Shown here in pieces: positions 52,605 through 61,571 of a DNA stretch of 64,000 nt. The notes under the pieces were generated by a model. The model was given only the letters and a program-made list of their open reading frames with translations, was not told where the DNA came from and did not search any database. Both the position numbers and the translations under genes were made by a program. The stretch lies in contig NZ_JAUSZA010000001.1 in the NCBI RefSeq assembly GCF_030817215.1, positions 7,933,501 through 7,997,500 on the forward strand, given 5' to 3'. The stretch comes from Paenibacillus sp. V4I3 (GTDB lineage: Bacteria; Bacillota; Bacilli; Paenibacillales; NBRC-103111). Position 1 is the first letter of the stretch; every line of letters starts with the position of its first letter.

Positions 52605-53320
52605 GATGAATGAACTTGACGTTGAAATATTCTTAGTTGCGAAATTTTCTTTAAGTTTATGCTTTAAATACGGGCTAATTACGCCCATACAGTAATCCCA
52701 AATCGCTTTTTCATTTTCTACGGAATATTGGGTGCCTTTTGGTTTCTCCTCTTTCTTATTTCCGAAAAACTTACCTTAAACTCCTTCTACTTCCTTGGCC
52801 GTTGCCAGATACACGGTCGTGGCGGCTCCCTTTTCAGGTTTAGACATGAATGGGAGTGCGATTTTAAAAATTAAATTGTTGATGAAGCCTTTGTCGTTAT
52901 CTTGTACAAATCGAGTTGCAACCGCACCTGGGTGAAGAACGTTTGCAGTTTTTTCTTAATGCCTTTCTTCTTCAATTCAGCTGCCAAATGCCTTATGACC
53001 CAAATGATATACAATTTAGATGCGGCATACGCTCTCGATGAAGTATAGCCTTTTTCCAATTGTAAATTGTTGAAGTCTGGTTTGCTTGCTATTTTATGTG
53101 TTGCAGAAGACGTATTAATTATCCGAGCAGAAGTTCTTTCGTAGTTTCTCTGTCTTTGCTGAATATTGCACCTGCATTATTAATCAGTACATCAAGTCGA
53201 TCATATTTCTTCTTGGAAATCCTCAACCATACGTTGAATGTCGCCAAAGGAAAGTAGATCAGCGATGAGGAAATCAATGTGCTTGTTGCCTGTTTCTACT
53301 GAGTCTCGGACAGGGGAAAG
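52605..53320 (-). pseudogene. short-chain dehydrogenase, multiply frameshifted
   Basis: Pieces of an SDR in several frames: NKHIDFLIADLLSFGDIQRMVEDF, ARIINTSSATHKIASKPDF, the active-site region EKGYTSSRAYAASKLYIIWVI (YxxxK), RLAAELKKKGI, then PEKGAATTVYLAT and GTQYSVENEKAIWDYC near the end. The N-terminal nucleotide-binding part is lost. It is the decayed gene of the unit whose core the IS110 element entered. Confidence 0.75.
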
Positions 53321-53437
53321 TGGAAATAAATACTTTTTTAGATTTTTATGTGTGCTATTATATAAATAATTCCTCACATAATAGATTAGTAGATTAAAAG
53401 GATAAACATTGTAATGGTAAAAATGAAAGGTGGAAAA

Positions 53438-54205
53438 ATGGATACAAATAGAGAAATTATAGAAGAAAAAGACGAAAAAATTGCACAGCTAGAAAGACAA
53501 TTAATAGAAATAAAGGAAGCACAACAGCAAAGTGCTGCAACTATTGCGTTAGATCATAACTCAAGATCTTTATCTCCACCGAAAGGAATATTTAAGTCTT
53601 TCTTAAAAGTTCTTGGATTGATGATCATTTTTGCCATCCTTGTTTTTTTAGTCATCACTTCAGGAGGAATTTGGCGGCTATTTGCGGGCAGTACCTTCAA
53701 ACAAGAGTCTGTCACGTTTGTTGAACAAGTTCAAGAGCTTGCCACATTGGCAACAGCTGAAGCTCATATGAAAGTGGTTCTAAGCCAAGAGGATAATAAG
53801 ATTTTCGGGAAAGACATCTCTATTAATCTGCCAGGAACAAAGCGAAAACTACTATTAGTTGTACCTGCGACGGTTATTGCTGGTGTTGATTTGAAAGGGA
53901 TTACTTCTAAGGACATGGTTATTAATGAAGAAACAAAAGAAATAGATATTACCCTTCCTCATGCAAAGCTTATCCAGGACCCATCAGTACAGATGGATAA
54001 AATACAAACCTTTGACAATGGTGGGCTTTTCCGTGGTGATATTAAATGGGATGAGGGGTTTGACCTGGCCGCTAAGGCACAAGAGCAAATTCGTCAAGAA
54101 GCCATCTCTGATGGTTTACTAGATACTGCAGAGAAAAGTGCAGAAAAAGTGTTAAAGGAATTTTTTAAGAATATTGGTTATACGGTAAATGTCACGTTTA
54201 ACTAA
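53438..54205 (+). CDS. DUF4230 membrane-anchored protein
   Basis: About 255 residues. An N-terminal coiled coil (REIIEEKDEKIAQLERQLIEIKEAQQQ) is followed by one membrane segment (VLGLMIIFAILVFLVITSGG) and a DUF4230 domain with GKDISINLPGTKRKLLLVVPATVIAGVDL and TSKDMVINEETKEIDITLPHA. The role of DUF4230 is unknown. The start is MDTNREI after AAAGGTGGAAAA; longer starts at 53414 are less likely. One of few plus-strand genes in the array, and its cassette lacks a clear element on the left. Confidence 0.8.
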   Translation: MDTNREIIEEKDEKIAQLERQLIEIKEAQQQSAATIALDHNSRSLSPPKGIFKSFLKVLGLMIIFAILVFLVITSGGIWRLFAGSTFKQESVTFVEQVQELATLATAEAHMKVVLSQEDNKIFGKDISINLPGTKRKLLLVVPATVIAGVDLKGITSKDMVINEETKEIDITLPHAKLIQDPSVQMDKIQTFDNGGLFRGDIKWDEGFDLAAKAQEQIRQEAISDGLLDTAEKSAEKVLKEFFKNIGYTVNVTFN

Positions 54206-54223
54206 TAGGACGGCCTACCCATG

Positions 54224-54475
54224 CTACTTGGGACAGGCCTCTATGGAATACATTATCATTGCAATCGATTGGTTTAAAGCCAAATCCTCAATTACAAATG
54301 CACCTTTATCAGAGTCAGTGAGATACCCTGCTATTTTCTTACTGTGCTCCTCTTTATCTTGTTCTGTCATACTAACTACATCCGAAAGTGAATACCCATC
54401 ATTTTTCAAGTCGATTAGCACTAAAAACTCGTGGTCATTTATATTAGCTTTTCGTATGTTTAGCATCTCTTTCAT
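54224..54475 (-). CDS. GNAT acetyltransferase, N-terminal fragment
   Basis: 83 residues that start like a GNAT protein (MLNIRKANINDHEFLVLIDLKNDGY) and end after the second strand (NQSIAMIMYSIEACPK). The acetyl-CoA binding half is absent, so it is probably not active. GGGGGAG precedes the ATG, so the front is native. The 3' end meets the plus-strand DUF4230 gene, which marks the likely junction. Confidence 0.6.
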   Translation of the reverse strand: MKEMLNIRKANINDHEFLVLIDLKNDGYSLSDVVSMTEQDKEEHSKKIAGYLTDSDKGAFVIEDLALNQSIAMIMYSIEACPK

Positions 54476-54536
54476 GGACTCCCCCCTACTATTAATTCAT
54501 GTTTAGTTTGGTAAATTCGGTGTTTACCAGAATTAT

Positions 54537-54685
54537 CCTGACCGTTAGTGTGGAAAAGGCAGTTCAATCATGAACTGCCACGGTGTCTTTATTTAGCTAT
54601 CGTGTCCCGTTAGCGTAACAGGGCTACGAAATCGTTCGGCTGCCCTTTGTTGCTTTTCGCTCTATAGTTTTCCTGTAGTTAATCC
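54537..54685. repeat. composite element: three cores and two hairpins
   Basis: CCTGACCGTTAGTG, stem AGGCAGTTCA/TGAACTGCC, GCTATCGTGTCCCGTTAGCGTAACA, a second stem AGGGCT.../GGCTGCCCTT, then CTATAGTTTTCCTGTAGTTAATCC. Two elements share the middle core with no gene between them, like an empty unit. Confidence 0.82.
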
Positions 54686-54978
54686 GACCAGCCCATACAC
54701 TTAATACCTAAAAACACAAACCCGATACCGAGTAGGATATAAATAACTTTAACTAACCACCAAGGTAATGCTCTTAATAACGCACCAATTGAATTAACGA
54801 CAAAAAAGATTATCCATACAAAAAATGAATCGGCAACACCTTCAATATCACGTAATTTTAATTCTTTGGCAATAGTATCTTGTTTGCGTTTTTCACTTTT
54901 AACAACTATTATGCCTAATGTAAGAAAAACGAAAGCGATAAACCAGCAAATAATGGCACCAATCAGCCGTAAGGTCAA
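54679..54978 (-). CDS. small membrane protein
   Basis: 99 residues with three hydrophobic segments: IGAIICWFIAFVFLTLGIIVV, FFVWIIFFVVNSIGALL and WWLVKVIYILLGIGFVFLGI, separated by a basic loop (KSEKRKQDTIAKELKLRD). The start is a TTG preceded by GGAGGTGGAGGT. The last codons lie in the third core of the neighbouring composite element. No family recognised. Confidence 0.6.
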   Translation of the reverse strand: MTLRLIGAIICWFIAFVFLTLGIIVVKSEKRKQDTIAKELKLRDIEGVADSFFVWIIFFVVNSIGALLRALPWWLVKVIYILLGIGFVFLGIKCMGWSD

Positions 54979-55049
54979 ACCTCCACCTCCGAGTTAGTTG
55001 TAATATTCCGTTCATATATTTTTTCCATAATTCAGAAATTGAAACTCTA

Positions 55050-55095
55050 CTGCTCATTAGCGTAAAAAAGGACTGCCATTCGGCAACCGCATGGA
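55050..55095. repeat. degenerate left arm and hairpin
   Basis: CTGCTCATTAGCGTAAAA then AGGACTGCC/GGCAACC. No right arm is recognised before the 55180 gene. Confidence 0.6.
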
Positions 55096-55179
55096 TGTGC
55101 TTTTCTTATAATCTCCCGACCACTTGAGCATGTTACCTTTAGAGGTGAATTTTTCATGACTAAAAAAATGCAATCTTAA

Positions 55180-55789
55180 TTAGGAGATAACGACCTGCGT
55201 CACAAACTTCTCAAAACCTATTAAGTCATACCCGGCGAACCAAATCTTAACTTGCTCCCCCACCTTGATGCTAGTGAAATTCGAACGAGCTCCCTTTTTC
55301 CATACTTGTGTGAATTTAAGCAGTCGATATTTTACCCCATCCACATTTACGTACCAAATCTCGTTAACACCCTCGCCGGTTCTCTCTACACCTGTGACTC
55401 TTCCTCTAATATCACCTTTACCAGGATCAATGGCAGTAATCTCAAATCGAATACCAAATGCTTTTCCAGGGTAAGTAAATAACATATTACCATCGCTCCA
55501 CACCTTAACCGTTGATCCAATTTTTACGTTTTCGGCTTTAAACGCTTTTATACTCTATATCTGCATTCTCCAACATGCTATACCAAGCGGCTTCTGGCGT
55601 TTTCTTATCTTGATCTAGGAATTTGTCAGATGAAACAATTAGAAACCTTTCTTCGTTGTTGTCGATAGCGGTGATTTTTCCAATCATATTGGGCGGAGTC
55701 GTATTTCTTGAAATATCCGCATTCTCATCACAACTAGTAATTATTGATACCAGAACTAATGGAAATATCCATTTTATTAGTTTTTTCAT
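55180..55789 (-). pseudogene. DUF3221-type lipoprotein, frameshifted
   Basis: The front frame gives a lipoprotein signal (FPLVLVSIITSC) and NMIGKITAIDNNEERFLIVSS, ending NADIEYKSV. The second frame continues KAENVKIGSTVKVWSDGN and has a second beta domain (GRVTGVERTGEGVNEIWYVNV, then GEQVKIWFAGYDLIG). Both halves are DUF3221-like domains. One extra T in the run near 55541 breaks the frame. A single base loss would restore a 203-residue protein. The start is MKKLIK after AGAGGGGAA. Confidence 0.78.
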
Positions 55790-55883
55790 ATTGTTCCCCT
55801 CTAAACTGACCGTTACAGTGCTAGGCGATTCCACTTTAGCATGTATTCACTGTGATTGAATACATGAATCATTTTCCACTAAA

Positions 55884-55925
55884 CTGCCCGTTAACAGGCT
55901 GCCGAATTATCGGCAGCCCTTCTTG
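55884..55925. repeat. minimal class A element
   Basis: CTGCCCGTTAACAGGCTGCCG...CGGCAGCCCTTC; the left arm is fused to the stem and the right arm is missing. Confidence 0.75.
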
Positions 55926-55942
55926 GTTCCAAGCTTTTCGTA

Positions 55943-56782
55943 TTAATCAATATTGAATTTAGGATTGTTTTTTTTCGGATTTTCACTTATCTGTTTTAAG
56001 ACTTTCGCAGCTCTTGCTTGAACTTCATTGTTGGGATAATTATTTTTAATGTTGCTTAGTGGCTGAATAAATGAACTAAATTCCAATAACTTTGCTGCCT
56101 GTATACCAGCGTTAATCATATTTTGCGGTTGGTTTACATCAAGCATTGATATGATTATATTCTCATTCATTTGCAGCGAGTAACTTATAATATCGGAATC
56201 ATTCTGATTTTCTACAATGACTTTTATTGAATTCGGTGTTCCAATTATTCCGAGTGCATATATGGTACTACCGTAAATTTCTTGACTATTTGTTGTTTGC
56301 AGAATCGTTGCCATTTCATCAACATATTGTTCGCCGTATCCCTCCTTTGCCGATTTAACAACTGCTATTCGAATGGATTGTTCATTGTATTTGTCCGGAT
56401 GTTTAAGAATATTACTGATTTCTTTCTCTGAGTTTTGAAATGAGTAAAACAAGACAGATATTAGTATGATTGCGCAAGAAACTATACCTATTCTAGAAAG
56501 ATAAATTAATATTTTTTTCCTTTTTGTAGAGTGGATAATTGAATCAATAATCAATCCGATACAACACCAAAAAAACACATTCAGAAAATAAAATAACCAT
56601 ATTAACATTTGATATGATAAGAACCGTTTAAAAAAAGATGAATAATCTTCTAAAACCAATAAAAGTGGACTTGTCATAAAAAGCAATAAGTTCTTATCGT
56701 CATAGCCAGACAGATTATATAAACAAATACCTAATGCAAACAAAGTAAGCCAAAAACTAAAAAATTTGAATACCCTCACCAA
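55943..56782 (-). CDS. membrane protein with HEAT-like C-terminal domain
   Basis: 279 residues. The first 130 have four hydrophobic segments (FFSFWLTLFALGICLYN, FMTSPLLLVL, MLIWLFYFLNVFFWCCIGL, IGIVSCAIILISVLFYSF). The last 150 are helical repeats with IRIAVVKSAKEGYGEQYVDEM, STIYALGIIGTPNSIKVI and QARAAKVLKQISEN, a HEAT/Armadillo-like pattern. No catalytic motif is seen. It is one of the larger cassette genes and has elements on both sides. Confidence 0.65.
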   Translation of the reverse strand: MVRVFKFFSFWLTLFALGICLYNLSGYDDKNLLLFMTSPLLLVLEDYSSFFKRFLSYQMLIWLFYFLNVFFWCCIGLIIDSIIHSTKRKKILIYLSRIGIVSCAIILISVLFYSFQNSEKEISNILKHPDKYNEQSIRIAVVKSAKEGYGEQYVDEMATILQTTNSQEIYGSTIYALGIIGTPNSIKVIVENQNDSDIISYSLQMNENIIISMLDVNQPQNMINAGIQAAKLLEFSSFIQPLSNIKNNYPNNEVQARAAKVLKQISENPKKNNPKFNID

Positions 56783-56867
56783 TAATCACATCCTTTTCGA
56801 TAACTTTTCTAATTGACTTAAAGTCTCTTCTCTATCAAATGAGCTAAACCATCGGTAATCATCATCA

Positions 56868-56890
56868 TCGTTATCCGTTAGTTGAATGAT
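56868..56890. repeat. right arm only
   Basis: CATCGTTATCCGTTAGTTGAATG, with no hairpin or left arm nearby. Confidence 0.75.
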
Positions 56891-56946
56891 CTGTACACTT
56901 TTTACTTGTGATACGGCTCACCAAATGAATCAATGAATCATAAGAT

Positions 56947-57231
56947 TTACATATCCATCATATAAAGAGCCACTCCAAACAAAAAAAGAATGGACTCAAA
57001 TGGAATAATTAAATGTCTCAGATTTTTAAAACATAAATAGTTCAAATAAATCGCAGTACTTATATATAGTATCCAAAGAAGTATGACTAGAATTATATTT
57101 TGTAATTTTGGGGGGCCACATAAAAAAGCACAATTCATTAATAGAACCAAACTTATACCTATGCATATAGGTAACCAAAGTAACATGATGATATTAGTTA
57201 TTAAATACCATGGCCACCTCATAATAATCAC
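56947..57231 (-). CDS. small membrane protein
   Basis: 94 residues with three hydrophobic segments: NIIMLLWLPICIGISLVLLMNC, NIILVILLWILYISTAIYLN and HLIIPFESILFLFGVALYMM. No family is recognised. MIIMRWPW at the start is preceded by a weak ribosome site (GGTG). It lies between a half element and a full class A element, as do most genes of the array. Confidence 0.5.
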   Translation of the reverse strand: MIIMRWPWYLITNIIMLLWLPICIGISLVLLMNCAFLCGPPKLQNIILVILLWILYISTAIYLNYLCFKNLRHLIIPFESILFLFGVALYMMDM

Positions 57232-57418
57232 CTATTCTTGTAAAATACGTTCACTAAACAAATTTCATCAAGTCTTTAACCCCTTGCTTCTTTACTTATC
57301 ATGCTTAAAACCGCAGCAAGGCGAATCTGTCAAATTCCTCACAACAAACTATACAGTATTTAGGTTTATTTAATTAGTACTATCTTCTTCTAGTACCTGC
57401 TAAAATGCTTTCATAAAT

Positions 57419-57506
57419 CTGCCCGTTAACGTAATGAAGCTGCCGATCGTGCCGGCAGCTTCATTCATTGATGCTTATTCAACTATAGTTCTCCGTTTGC
57501 GTAGAC
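57419..57506. repeat. class A hairpin element
   Basis: Left arm CTGCCCGTTAACGTAATG, stem GAAGCTGCCG/CCGGCAGCTTC, right arm CAACTATAGTTCTCCGTTTGCGTAGAC. Closely similar to the element at 50038. Confidence 0.9.
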
Positions 57507-57534
57507 AATGATGCAGACGAGCATCTAGATGTTC

Positions 57535-58020
57535 TTATTTTTCTTCTTCCCAACCTTCATTTATCCATTTATACACTTCTGGTGATTTTGCTCGAATCTT
57601 GTTCGAATCAATACTTAGAACGATTTCACTTTTAGCTGGGGTGCAGGTCTTTGAACCACTGCCGTCGGCATTTGTTTGTGAAACACAGTCATACGCAGGT
57701 TCAACAGTTATCATCTTGCCATCATTCGTCTTTAAGCTTATTACCATTGGGTAGCCATGCTTTCCATATTCCGTTTGACCACTGATAGGTTTTGAAGCGT
57801 TTATCCACCCAATAATTTTTGAAATGGTGGTTTTCCCAGCTCCATCATTGTTTTGAACCAAAGGGGAATCTTTCGTTCCTGACAAGACCCCGACAACCTG
57901 TAATGACGATATATCTTCAGCCTTAAGCAACTGTCTATTTGAAGCATTTAAATTTGGGTTACAAGCAGACATGACAATTATAATCAAAACGATAAATGGA
58001 ACAACAACGATTTTTCTCAT
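57535..58020 (-). CDS. lipoprotein of unknown function
   Basis: 161 residues with a lipoprotein signal (VLIIIVMSAC). The mature domain is beta-rich: SSLQVVGVLSGTKDSP, HGYPMVISLKTNDGKMITVEPAYDC and SEIVLSIDSNKIRAKSP. The two cysteines in AYDCVSQTNADGSGSKTC could form a disulphide. No family is recognised. AGGGGGGAA precedes the ATG. Single-gene unit. Confidence 0.65.
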   Translation of the reverse strand: MRKIVVVPFIVLIIIVMSACNPNLNASNRQLLKAEDISSLQVVGVLSGTKDSPLVQNNDGAGKTTISKIIGWINASKPISGQTEYGKHGYPMVISLKTNDGKMITVEPAYDCVSQTNADGSGSKTCTPAKSEIVLSIDSNKIRAKSPEVYKWINEGWEEEK

Positions 58021-58145
58021 TAGTTCCCCCCTTCAATACACGTTTTCTTTCACTTCATGACCAATTTCTTTATTGCTAATGACATATTTCAATAGACGAA
58101 GTAAAGCTCAGGTAAGTTCCACTATACGCCTTTTAAATGAATAGT

Positions 58146-58291
58146 AAAAAAAAGAACCACAGCAACGGGCTGAGGGTCTGAGTATTTATATTTAAAGGGG
58201 GTCGAGTTTTATTATAGGCTTTATTCATTAATGCCACATGAATATAAGATTTCATTTTTGTTACAATTACTTAACTCTCGTTCTCCGTTAG
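58146..58291. repeat. class B long repeat, copy 2 of 3
   Basis: Matches 2377-2520 and 61572-61718 closely, ending ACTCTCGTTCTCCGTTAG. The core supplies the stop codon of the 58295 gene (CGT TAA ACT). Confidence 0.85.
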
Positions 58292-58294
58292 AGT

Positions 58295-59182
58295 TTAACG
58301 AAGCGGAGTGTTCTTAACAAATGCCTGAATTGCTTCTGCATAGTATTCTGGTTCCTCATGACGAGGCATATGAGCAGAGTTGACACAAATAACGACCGTT
58401 CTATTTTGTACCTTATTTAAAAACTCTTCTGTTTGAAGTTCACTACAAATCGGATCATACTTACCTTTAATCAACAATACAGGACAAGTGATGTTTGTAA
58501 GTTTATCAAGGACTGGTTGTTTGAGAACTTGATCGTTAATTTTATTCTGAAACATTTTCTGCTTTTGCCAATCATAGTGCTGAATTTCCGACTGTTCCAC
58601 AATGTCGTTGAAAAAATGGGGATTTAGAGATCGAATGTAAACCTGATCACGTTTCTCGGAAATTTCATTGAAAATACTAAATAACTCTTGTTTAGAGTAG
58701 TTGTATGCGTCTTTACACCGATCAGCAAGTTTGTCTTGACCATCTTCTCTATATAACTTCTCAGCCTTCTTGACCACTGACTGTAATGATTCAAGCATAT
58801 CAAATGTTGGGCATTCCAAAACCACCTGTTCAATCACATCAGGGAATTGATAAGCATATTCAACAGCCAAATAACCTCCAAAGGAATGCCCGATAAGCCC
58901 CCAACGATCAATTTTAAAATGATCTCTTATAAATTCGAAATCATTGATTAAATTTTGTATAGAAAAGTCTTCGATCTCCTCAATCGCATCGGATCGCAAA
59001 CAACCTCTTTGGTCAATGGAGATTAAATGGATAAAAGGGGATAGCCGTTGAGCTTGAGTAAGATTGAAGTCATACGAACCAACACCAGGTCCTCCATGTA
59101 GGTATAAGAATGTCGGCAGACTATTATCGCCATATTCCTCATAATAAATCTTCTTATTTTCTACTGAAATATATCCGTTCAT
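58295..59182 (-). CDS. alpha/beta hydrolase, proline-iminopeptidase-like
   Basis: A 295-residue hydrolase with the usual order: PTFLYLHGGPGVGSYDF (oxyanion region HGGPG), ISIDQRGCLRSD, the nucleophile elbow GHSFGG (Ser near residue 103), a helical cap, and a final ICVNSAHMPRHEEP with the catalytic His. HGGPG and DQRGCLRS point to the prolyl iminopeptidase group. The start is MNGYISV after GGAG; a GTG three codons earlier is possible. The stop lies inside the class B core. Confidence 0.88.
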   Translation of the reverse strand: MNGYISVENKKIYYEEYGDNSLPTFLYLHGGPGVGSYDFNLTQAQRLSPFIHLISIDQRGCLRSDAIEEIEDFSIQNLINDFEFIRDHFKIDRWGLIGHSFGGYLAVEYAYQFPDVIEQVVLECPTFDMLESLQSVVKKAEKLYREDGQDKLADRCKDAYNYSKQELFSIFNEISEKRDQVYIRSLNPHFFNDIVEQSEIQHYDWQKQKMFQNKINDQVLKQPVLDKLTNITCPVLLIKGKYDPICSELQTEEFLNKVQNRTVVICVNSAHMPRHEEPEYYAEAIQAFVKNTPLR

Positions 59183-59246
59183 CTTGTTCACTCCATCCCT
59201 TTACAGCATCCATTTAATGGTGTTATAGCAAAAAAGGATCATTTCT

Positions 59247-60080
59247 TCAGCATAAACTTATTGAGCTATAGTTCTCCGTCCCTCGGTTTAGCTTAATATC
59301 CAGCTCGTCCAATAATCCCAAGTTTTTTGAACGCAGGGCTTTTCCATGTCCTACTCCATCAACCAAGAGGAGTTCAGTTTTTGTCGCCCCGACAGCAATT
59401 AAATTGTTATAAAAATTCTCTGTATGGAAGGAGCGAATAGTTTTGTCTTCCTGACCATGAACTAAAAGTATTTTACGATTACGTAGGGTTTCAATGTATA
59501 CAGATGGATTTAAAACACTATTACCTCTTAAAAAGTCACTCCACTCACTCTCATCAATATCCCGAAAAACGTTTTCATGACATCTCTTTAAATACGGCAA
59601 GAGTGTTGTTAGGTCGTCTTCAGGCTGAGTTGTATTTGTATTTTGATTTGCTGGTTTAAGTAATGGGCAAAATAAAACCGCTGATTCAGCTAAGTCTGTC
59701 AATGCAAGCGTACTTGCCGCTACCCCACCACCATAACTATTCCCTACCAACACAAGTCGATTATATGACCATTCAACCGCCTTTTCAGTAGCTAAATCTG
59801 TTGCTTTACCTTTTGAAAGAAGTTCTAGTCCTTTAATTGCTCCTTGTATTGAGCTTGAAGGACCAAACTTTCCGTAACTTTGCCAACTCCCTGGATACCT
59901 TGCTTGTAAAACAATAAATCCAGCATTTGAAAGAGGTATTGCCATATCTTCTGCGATAGGTGTATTGGGTAGACCTGGGCACCAAACGATTCCAACTCCA
60001 TTGGCATTCTCAGGTTCGGGTAAAAACAAATCACCAAGAATGTCGTCATTTCGTACGAAGGCATGCACGGTTATATACAC
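59247..60080 (-). CDS. alpha/beta hydrolase
   Basis: 277 residues. The fold is seen in GVGIVWCPGLPNTP, FIVLQARYPGSWQSYG, the nucleophile elbow GNSYGGGVA, the acid region LVHGQEDKTIRSF and the catalytic-His region VDGVGHGKAL. The ORF runs on through the half element at 59262 to end in NYSSISLC, so the last 15 or so residues come from repeat DNA. The gene therefore probably ended elsewhere before the element moved in. Substrate unknown. Confidence 0.82.
   Translation of the reverse strand: MYITVHAFVRNDDILGDLFLPEPENANGVGIVWCPGLPNTPIAEDMAIPLSNAGFIVLQARYPGSWQSYGKFGPSSSIQGAIKGLELLSKGKATDLATEKAVEWSYNRLVLVGNSYGGGVAASTLALTDLAESAVLFCPLLKPANQNTNTTQPEDDLTTLLPYLKRCHENVFRDIDESEWSDFLRGNSVLNPSVYIETLRNRKILLVHGQEDKTIRSFHTENFYNNLIAVGATKTELLLVDGVGHGKALRSKNLGLLDELDIKLNRGTENYSSISLC
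59262..59297. repeat. right arm read as coding sequence
   Basis: GAGCTATAGTTCTCCGTCCC then TCGGTTTAGCTTAAT; the core is broken by a few added bases. The 59247 ORF reads through it. Confidence 0.65.
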
Positions 60081-60150
60081 CTCTTCTAAAACGTTTTACT
60101 TTCATTGTAACAGGAATTTCCAAAGGACTTTACATTTTTTATTGAGAATA

Positions 60151-60239
60151 CTGCCCGTTAGCACAACAGGCCACCGAGTTTATCACCGGTAGCCTGTTTG
60201 ATCTTTGTTATGAAGCTATCGTTCCTCGTTAGCTTAATC
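60151..60239. repeat. class A hairpin element
   Basis: Left arm CTGCCCGTTAGCACAAC, stem CAGGCCACCG/CGGTAGCCTG, right arm GAAGCTATCGTTCCTCGTTAGCTTAATC. Confidence 0.9.
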
Positions 60240-60257
60240 ATATTGTCATATGCCATC

Positions 60258-60761
60258 TTAAAATGAGCCGCTCCCACAGGCAATCAAATTCCATTCTGAT
60301 AACATAGGAATGGAGCCCCGCACAGTGCCTGAGGGTGTAATAGCGCAAATTTGACCAGGCTTATTTCCCGAACTAACGGAAACAACTGCCGATACATTCA
60401 AGGGCTCACCGTTGACTTTAAAAGTTAGGTCTGCGTGTACGGAACAGACGCATCCATCATCATAATCAGCTCTAATGTTGTCGTAATTCAGCAACCGGAA
60501 ACCTTCTTCATGGAGTTTTCGCATTTTTTCGAGATCGATGGGGCTTCCATACGACTCTGCAGCCTTACCAAAATCTTTCGACTGTACGGCCTTCAAAAAC
60601 GCGGCGGTATTCTTTTCTACTTTTATTTTTTGTAGTAAGACTATCCCTTGGTGTACTAACAAAAAAACAATCCATAGCAGTATCAAAGAAGCGCCTATTC
60701 TCCATATTAGCTTCAAAACATAAACACCATCCACCCCAAAATAGTTTAACTTATTTTCCAT
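60258..60761 (-). CDS. membrane-anchored hypothetical protein
   Basis: 167 residues: a membrane anchor (IGASLILLWIVFLLVHQGIVLL), then an extracytoplasmic domain with AAFLKAVQSKDFGKAAESYG and VCSVHADLTFKVNGEPLNVSAVVSV. The fold may be NTF2-like, as in many Bacillota anchored proteins, but I am not certain. The start is MENKLNY, with no clear ribosome site; MRKLHEEG is not a likely start. Single-gene unit. Confidence 0.6.
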   Translation of the reverse strand: MENKLNYFGVDGVYVLKLIWRIGASLILLWIVFLLVHQGIVLLQKIKVEKNTAAFLKAVQSKDFGKAAESYGSPIDLEKMRKLHEEGFRLLNYDNIRADYDDGCVCSVHADLTFKVNGEPLNVSAVVSVSSGNKPGQICAITPSGTVRGSIPMLSEWNLIACGSGSF

Positions 60762-60835
60762 TTTATACCAAAACTATATGAAATCCAATTCCTACTTTAA
60801 ATTGCTCTTTAAGGATAGTAACGTTTGAAGTAATC

Positions 60836-60923
60836 TGCCCGTTAGCGTGGAAACGGCAGCCGATCGATCATTGGCAGGCTGCCGCGGTCTCTCTATCAGC
60901 TATCGATCCCAGTTAACTTAATA
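60836..60923. repeat. class A hairpin element
   Basis: Left arm CTGCCCGTTAGCGTGG, stem ACGGCAGCC/GGCTGCCG with a GATCGATC loop, right arm CAGCTATCGATCCCAGTTAACTTAAT. Confidence 0.88.
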
Positions 60924-61003
60924 ATCGGCCACATTCTCCGAATAGTTTCCGTAAATTTTACAAATAATACCATAAAACCTAATTTAGAGAGGATGATTAA
61001 TTT

Positions 61004-61402
61004 TTGAGAAAATCATTATTGATGCTGGTTTTAGCCTTTCTATTCCTTAATTTAGCCCCTAATACTGCAGAAGGCAATCAGAGTAATCCACTCACTCCTG
61101 AAGAGAAGTCTTTCCTGTGGTATAAAGATTTTGTAAGCTCGTGTCTAGGACCGAACATTATGGAATCGATTAAAATGGAGTATAACATCTCTCAGGGGGG
61201 CTACGGCTATGAAAATAGATATGAGAAAAATAAAATAAGTTACGGGCTGCAAGAGGGATATGATGGATTTGTTATTGTTGTTTATGTAAGACCTAACGAT
61301 GTTGATCACCTTGATCGATTAACGTTTTATGTAAAACCCCAACTAATCCAATATGGAAAAGGTATCAAATTATTAAAGTATGAAAGAGCAGTCGATTCGT
61401 AA
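61004..61402 (+). CDS. secreted DUF3888-like protein
   Basis: 132 residues with a signal peptide (LLMLVLAFLFLNLAPNTAEG). The mature part, TPEEKSFLWYKDFVSSCLGPNIMESI and the end HLDRLTFYVKPQ then IKLLKYER, resembles DUF3888 proteins, which share the final R-L-T-F...K-Y-E pattern. The start is TTG with AGAGGATG upstream. It is a plus-strand gene in an otherwise minus-strand region, still placed between two elements. Confidence 0.6.
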   Translation: MRKSLLMLVLAFLFLNLAPNTAEGNQSNPLTPEEKSFLWYKDFVSSCLGPNIMESIKMEYNISQGGYGYENRYEKNKISYGLQEGYDGFVIVVYVRPNDVDHLDRLTFYVKPQLIQYGKGIKLLKYERAVDS

Positions 61403-61445
61403 TAAATTAAATAAGTTCAATCGAGAGAGTAATATCTTTTATTGC

Positions 61446-61528
61446 TCGCTTTAACGAAACCAGGTAGCAACTGCCGTGTGGCGAATTGCTACCTGGTTAT
61501 TGCGCTAACGTCTTCCGTTAGCTTAGCC
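61446..61528. repeat. element with inverted stem ACCAGGTAGCAA
   Basis: ACCAGGTAGCAA/TTGCTACCTGGT encloses CTGCCGTGTGGCG; the right part reads GCGCTAACGTCTTCCGTTAGCTTAG. A divergent member, after the plus-strand gene. Confidence 0.75.
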
Positions 61529-61571
61529 TATTTTCTGATTATTTTTAAATAAGTACCTTTAGTTGAATAGC

